Below are positions 60,757 to 64,000 of a stretch of DNA of 64,000 nt, piece after piece (positions within the stretch are counted from its first letter, which is position 1; every line of letters begins with the position of its first letter). Source of the DNA: Paenibacillus methanolicus (lineage in GTDB: Bacteria > Bacillota > Bacilli > Paenibacillales > Paenibacillaceae); assembly GCF_008124765.1 (NCBI RefSeq), contig NZ_VNHS01000013.1:159521-223520 (forward strand), given 5' to 3'. The notes under the pieces are model-generated. The model did no database searches and was not told the DNA's origin. It worked only from the letters and a program-made list of their open reading frames with translations. Position numbers and translations under genes: made by a program.

Positions 60757-62094
60757 ATGCAGCGCAAATGGTTATTGCTTGCCGCCGGCGCCATGTTCAG
60801 CACGGTCATCGTCGGCTGTTCCGACAATCATGGCGAGCTGGGCAACCGGAATATCCGCCAGCAAAGCGTCCGCGAGGACGGCAATGGCAACATGCACGTC
60901 CGATTTTTCGCGAACGATCAGCTGAACGAGCAGAACCGGATGAACGGCCGCCGTTTGAACAGCAACAACATCATCGGGTCCCACCGCAATTATCGACTGG
61001 AACTGGATACGAACATCGCGGAGCGCCTCTCCTCGCTCTCCGGAGTAGGAACGGCCTACGTCATGCTGACGAACTCGAACGCCTACGTCGCGATCGACGG
61101 CAAGGAATCGCGGGGGATGAGCGCCAAATCGATCGGGCAATCGTCCATGCGTCCGCTGTCCCGCACCGACATGGCTTATTTGCCGCCTTCGGCGCATGCG
61201 CGTACGGAAGACCGCACGCGTGCTTATGCCCACCCGTTCGGCGATACGATGGGCAATTCCAATTTCTCCGGCATGACCCAGAGCACGAGAGCGAGCCGGT
61301 TCGACGGCCGGAAAAGCTACGACAGCACGAAATTCAGCCGCCAGTCGGTCAATCGCATGGGGGTGCGCGCGAAGACCTCGGGAACGATGAATACCGTCGG
61401 ACCGCGCACCTATGCGCATACGTTCCGCGACGCGATGGGGCTCTCGAATTACGCGGAAATGCTGCAGAGCACCGGCGAACTGAACCGGATCGGCGACCGC
61501 ATGCAGTATGACGCCATGAATAACAAGAATGTGGCGAACGATCGCGCCGTCGGCATGCGTTCCGCTGCTACGGGCACGCCATCGAACGGGGCGGGGGTCG
61601 TCCGTAACGATCGCGAATCCACGATGGAAGCCCAGATGGAGCGGGGACGCCGCATGAATAGCCGGGCTATGGATATTATGCGCGATCGATCGCGGTTTAC
61701 CCATCCTGCCCAACGCGGCAACACCACCAGCGGCGCGACGACCGTCCGGCCTTATGGCGGGGAATTGGGCCGCGGCATGTCGATCGGGTATCAGAACAGC
61801 ATCGATTACGATATGTACGGCGGCGGAGGCCGGGGCTCCATGCGTCCGATGGCGATGACGGGCGCCGGCGCGGTCCGCATCGACGGCCAGCTGCAAGCCC
61901 GGATCGAACGGGAAGTGAAACGAATGGCGCCGTCCGTGAACCATGTGTACGTGTCGTCCAATCCGGACTTCGTCCATCGGATGGCTGCTTATGCCGAAGA
62001 CGTGCGTCTCGGCCATCCGATCCAAGGCTATATCACCGAGTTCAACGCCATGGCGGAACGGGTATTCCCGGCGCGGGCGATTAGAAACCGATAA
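60757..62094 (+). CDS. YhcN/YlaJ-like sporulation lipoprotein with long insertion
   Basis: 445 residues. Lipobox TVIVGC (Cys near residue 21). Residues ~75-105 (LDTNIAERLSSLSGVGTAYVMLTNSNAYVAI) and the C-terminal ~70 (ARIEREVKRMAPSVNHVYVSSNPDFVHRMAAYAEDVRLGHPI) match the two halves of YhcN/YlaJ lipoproteins of spores. Between them lie ~230 residues of Arg/Met/Asn/Gly-rich low-complexity sequence. Within this, the block YAHPFGDTMGNSNFSGMTQST recurs about 60 residues later as YAHTFRDAMGLSNYAEMLQST. ATG 60757 follows GGAGG by 7 nt. Confidence 0.82.
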   Translation: MQRKWLLLAAGAMFSTVIVGCSDNHGELGNRNIRQQSVREDGNGNMHVRFFANDQLNEQNRMNGRRLNSNNIIGSHRNYRLELDTNIAERLSSLSGVGTAYVMLTNSNAYVAIDGKESRGMSAKSIGQSSMRPLSRTDMAYLPPSAHARTEDRTRAYAHPFGDTMGNSNFSGMTQSTRASRFDGRKSYDSTKFSRQSVNRMGVRAKTSGTMNTVGPRTYAHTFRDAMGLSNYAEMLQSTGELNRIGDRMQYDAMNNKNVANDRAVGMRSAATGTPSNGAGVVRNDRESTMEAQMERGRRMNSRAMDIMRDRSRFTHPAQRGNTTSGATTVRPYGGELGRGMSIGYQNSIDYDMYGGGGRGSMRPMAMTGAGAVRIDGQLQARIEREVKRMAPSVNHVYVSSNPDFVHRMAAYAEDVRLGHPIQGYITEFNAMAERVFPARAIRNR

Positions 62095-62114
62095 TCGAGT
62101 TCAAGCATATAAGT

Positions 62115-62160
62115 AAAGAAGAACCGGCTCCGCTCAAGCGGATCGCCGGTTCTTCTTTTT
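62115..62160 (+). terminator. Intrinsic terminator after lipoprotein gene
   Basis: AAGAAGAACCGGC pairs with GCCGGTTCTTCTT around an inner TCCGC/GCGGA hairpin, then TTTTT. It marks the boundary to the lower-G+C module; 62161-62434 has no supported gene. Confidence 0.85.
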
Positions 62161-62434
62161 GCCGTTATAGATCGCTTCGACGTGACGCGCGCCCATTTTT
62201 ATGCACAATCGCACCACTCTATTCGCCTTTTCATACAATATTTTGACTGTATCCCTTGCCCTTGTTAGACCACAAAATCCCGAGCAAGGAGGGGTGACAC
62301 ATTTGAGGGTAGCGGAACATTCCAATAAAGTCTTTAATTATGGGGATTTTGGTGAGTAGCAATATGTTATTGGTGGCATTTTGGTGGCGCTGTGTTATTA
62401 TTGGGCTACAGTGTTTTCTGGAGGTGTAAATACG

Positions 62435-62698
62435 ATGCTACTCAGTGAGCATATGAAGGAAACGGCCGACATCATCAGTGGCTTCACAACCGGCACAATG
62501 TTTGTTCTTGGTGGCATCGTTGGACTGCAGCTAAAAAACGGGGAGCAATTATTTCTGAATGATTCGGATTTGATCGAGGTAAGAAATGATACTCAGTACA
62601 TCAGGGTCTCTGTTCAACAAATCATTGAGACCAGAACAGATGAAGGATGGCCTTTGTTTGGTGGGGTATACACAAGAGTGAAAAAGGGGCGCGTTTAA
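62435..62698 (+). CDS. Small protein of unknown function next to integrase
   Basis: 87 residues, MLLSEHMKETADIISGFTTGTMFVLGGIVGLQLKNGEQLFLNDSDLIEVRN... It has a short hydrophobic middle and then a beta-rich C-terminal half. GGAGGTG lies 8 nt before ATG 62435; the frame is open upstream to 62381. It ends 4 bp before the integrase start. Lower G+C than the rest of the window. Probably part of the integrated element; function not recognised. Confidence 0.6.
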   Translation: MLLSEHMKETADIISGFTTGTMFVLGGIVGLQLKNGEQLFLNDSDLIEVRNDTQYIRVSVQQIIETRTDEGWPLFGGVYTRVKKGRV

Positions 62699-62702
62699 GC
62701 AT

Positions 62703-63836
62703 ATGCCAGTACATGAAGATAAAACGTTGAAGAAAAATCGTTGGTGGTATGAGGTCGAGTTAGGTAAGGATATGAACGGGAAGCGGATCAGAAAGAAACA
62801 GCGGGGATTTAAGACGAAGAAAGAGGCCGAGCGAGCAATGGTTGAGGTTATGAGCCAATTCAATAATACTGGCGCAGTAACCGAGAACAGTAAAATGCTC
62901 TTTGGGGAATACCTATGGGACTGGTACGAAAAGAAAAAGAAAAGCATATCCCCACAAACGCAAAAGCTTTATGAGGTAATAATTCGTGTGCACGTTGCCC
63001 CAAAATTGGGGGACATCCCACTCAATAAACTCACGGCATTCCATATTGAATCCTTCACGCAACACCTAATCGACGACAAGGGTTTGAAACCTGAATCCAT
63101 AAGACGTATTATTTCGGTAATTAATACATCTCTCAATGCAGCTGAACGCCTTGATCTCGTTACAAAAAATGTTGCTCGAGCGGTAGAGAAGCCAAAGATT
63201 CCGCATAGGGAGTTGAAGGTCTGGGAGCCTGAATATGTAGCGGAGTTTCTCGAGAAGATAAAAGGGATGACTCGTTATTACGCGGCGATTTATCTTGCAA
63301 TTATGACGGGGATGCGTCAAGGCGAGATTCTTGGCCTACGATGGTCAGATATCGATTTTGAAACTGGTGTCCTTCGGATTCAACAAACTCTTACACATAA
63401 CGGGAAAAAGCTCGTAGCTGGTGCGAAGACCACAGGCAGTGTTCGTTCTATAACACTTTCCCCGGAAACCTTAAAAGTTCTCAAGGAACACAGACAAATG
63501 ATAGTCCAGGAAAGGGTCGCGTTGGGTAGTGAGTATAAAAACCACGATCTCGTTAATCCGACCAGTCTTGGAACGCCCGTGAGCGGTCGGGGAATACTAA
63601 AGGTCTGGAACAGGCTGATGAGGGAAACCAAAGCTCCTCGGGTCACATTCCACGATTTGAGGCATACGCACGCAAGCCTGCTCCTGAAGCAAGGGGTCCA
63701 CATCAAAATTGTTTCAGAGAGACTTGGACATTCCTCTGTGGCAATAACGTTGGACCGATACTCGCATTTAATGCCTAATATGCAGGGGGAAGCTGCAAAA
63801 GGGCTGGATAACCTACTGTTCGGCACGAGAAAGTAA
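62703..63836 (+). CDS. Tyrosine recombinase/integrase
   Basis: 377 residues, phage/ICE type. N-terminal AP2-like arm-binding domain (WWYEVELGKDMNGKRIRKKQRGFKTKKEAE), SAM-like core-binding domain (~66-165), and catalytic domain with R205 (TGMRQGEI), H317 and R320 (HDLRHTH), H343 (LGHSS) and nucleophile Y353 (DRYSH). Complete and apparently functional. G+C and codon use differ from the neighbours, indicating horizontal transfer. The att site is probably near, but was not identified. Confidence 0.95.
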   Translation: MPVHEDKTLKKNRWWYEVELGKDMNGKRIRKKQRGFKTKKEAERAMVEVMSQFNNTGAVTENSKMLFGEYLWDWYEKKKKSISPQTQKLYEVIIRVHVAPKLGDIPLNKLTAFHIESFTQHLIDDKGLKPESIRRIISVINTSLNAAERLDLVTKNVARAVEKPKIPHRELKVWEPEYVAEFLEKIKGMTRYYAAIYLAIMTGMRQGEILGLRWSDIDFETGVLRIQQTLTHNGKKLVAGAKTTGSVRSITLSPETLKVLKEHRQMIVQERVALGSEYKNHDLVNPTSLGTPVSGRGILKVWNRLMRETKAPRVTFHDLRHTHASLLLKQGVHIKIVSERLGHSSVAITLDRYSHLMPNMQGEAAKGLDNLLFGTRK

Positions 63837-63920
63837 AGGAATTAAACCGAAAATATACGGGATATTGAATGAGCATTAGGGAATATCCATGGTACATTTG
63901 TATTGTGAGAAATCGAGAAG

Positions 63921-63995
63921 AGGACACCGCTGAAGCGTGAACGCTTCGGATCGCAGCCGGCCAATATGGTCGGCTTTTCTGTCTGCGGTGAAAGC
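63921..63995 (+). ncRNA. Possible structured RNA at window edge
   Basis: CACCGC (63925-63930) pairs with GCGGTG (63985-63990) and encloses two hairpins, GAAGCG-TGAA-CGCTTC (63932-63947) and AGCCGGCC/GGTCGGCT (63955-63975, followed by TTTTC), giving a three-way junction. An alternative pairing CGCAG/CTGCG is possible, as in switches. I could not match it to a known riboswitch class, and the right side may be cut. Confidence 0.35.
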
Positions 63996-64000
63996 TCCCT

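Noticed and set aside
62315..62359. Tiny frame after AAGGAGG upstream of the integrase module
   Set aside because: Eighteen codons or fewer from a TTG with no similarity; possibly a remnant of an interrupted gene, not supportable.
63921..63995. Known riboswitch (M-box, cobalamin, lysine, c-di-GMP, yybP-ykoY) or T-box
   Set aside because: None of the conserved core blocks of these classes could be matched; kept only as an unassigned structured RNA.

Overview
The window looks like a chromosomal segment of a high-G+C, endospore-forming Firmicute of the Paenibacillaceae (Paenibacillus/Cohnella-like). The evidence is strong AGGAGG-type ribosome binding sites, frequent TTG/GTG starts and ATGA stop-start overlaps, a Bacillus-style TPP riboswitch operon, a 7-1-7 Fur box, a FapR box in front of fabH, LplB/YtcP-type sugar permeases, a YhcN/YlaJ-like lipoprotein, and homologues of the spore-surface proteins CgeB and SpsI. 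No rRNA, tRNA or CRISPR array was seen.

Layout. (1) 1-5874: 3' part of a giant secreted multi-domain protein. (2) 5900-13393: thiamin operon with a TPP riboswitch, thiC-thiF-thiE::thiS-thiG-thiO-thiD. (3) 13.5-15.9 kb: a TetR-type regulator and a membrane protein on the minus strand, then a beta-propeller-like protein behind a promoter whose spacer is a perfect Fur box. (4) 15.9-39.4 kb: a large surface-glycosylation island. It opens with a 1953-residue decapeptide-repeat protein, followed by GT2, GT4, GT-D and CgeB-type glycosyltransferases, nucleotide-sugar enzymes, three small helical paralogues and an Arg/Lys-rich small protein. It also carries a 67-bp tandem repeat array and a MITE-like element. 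(5) 39.9-47.8 kb: housekeeping genes (uppP, GNAT, SDR, secreted protein, fabH, metallophosphoesterase), a second MITE-like copy in inverted orientation, and two more glycosyltransferases on the minus strand. (6) 47.9-60.6 kb: a polysaccharide-utilization locus with a cytoplasmic PL6 lyase, AraC-type membrane sensor, solute-binding protein, two permeases, GH88 unsaturated uronyl hydrolase, secreted PL6 lyase with two F5/8C domains and a GH43-like protein. It ends in a deletion scar fusing an aldo/keto reductase to a Gfo/Idh/MocA remnant. (7) 60.7-62.1 kb: long YhcN/YlaJ-like lipoprotein. (8) 62.2-64 kb: lower-G+C tyrosine integrase module and, at the edge, a possible structured RNA.

The most interesting part is the glycosylation island. 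Several otherwise unrelated proteins share a protamine-like Arg/Lys-rich tract and/or a short segment with glycine every fourth residue (G-x3-G-x3-G, usually GY or GF) placed before the catalytic domain. Four units are preceded by a CATATNNTG motif resembling sporulation sigma-K/E -10 elements. My reading, an inference, is that this is a mother-cell-expressed system that builds and glycosylates a fibrous layer on the spore surface. In that reading the decapeptide-repeat protein is a candidate scaffold, the shared N-terminal modules are candidate localization signals, and the sugars include a dTDP-sugar and a UDP-L-6-deoxy-HexNAc.
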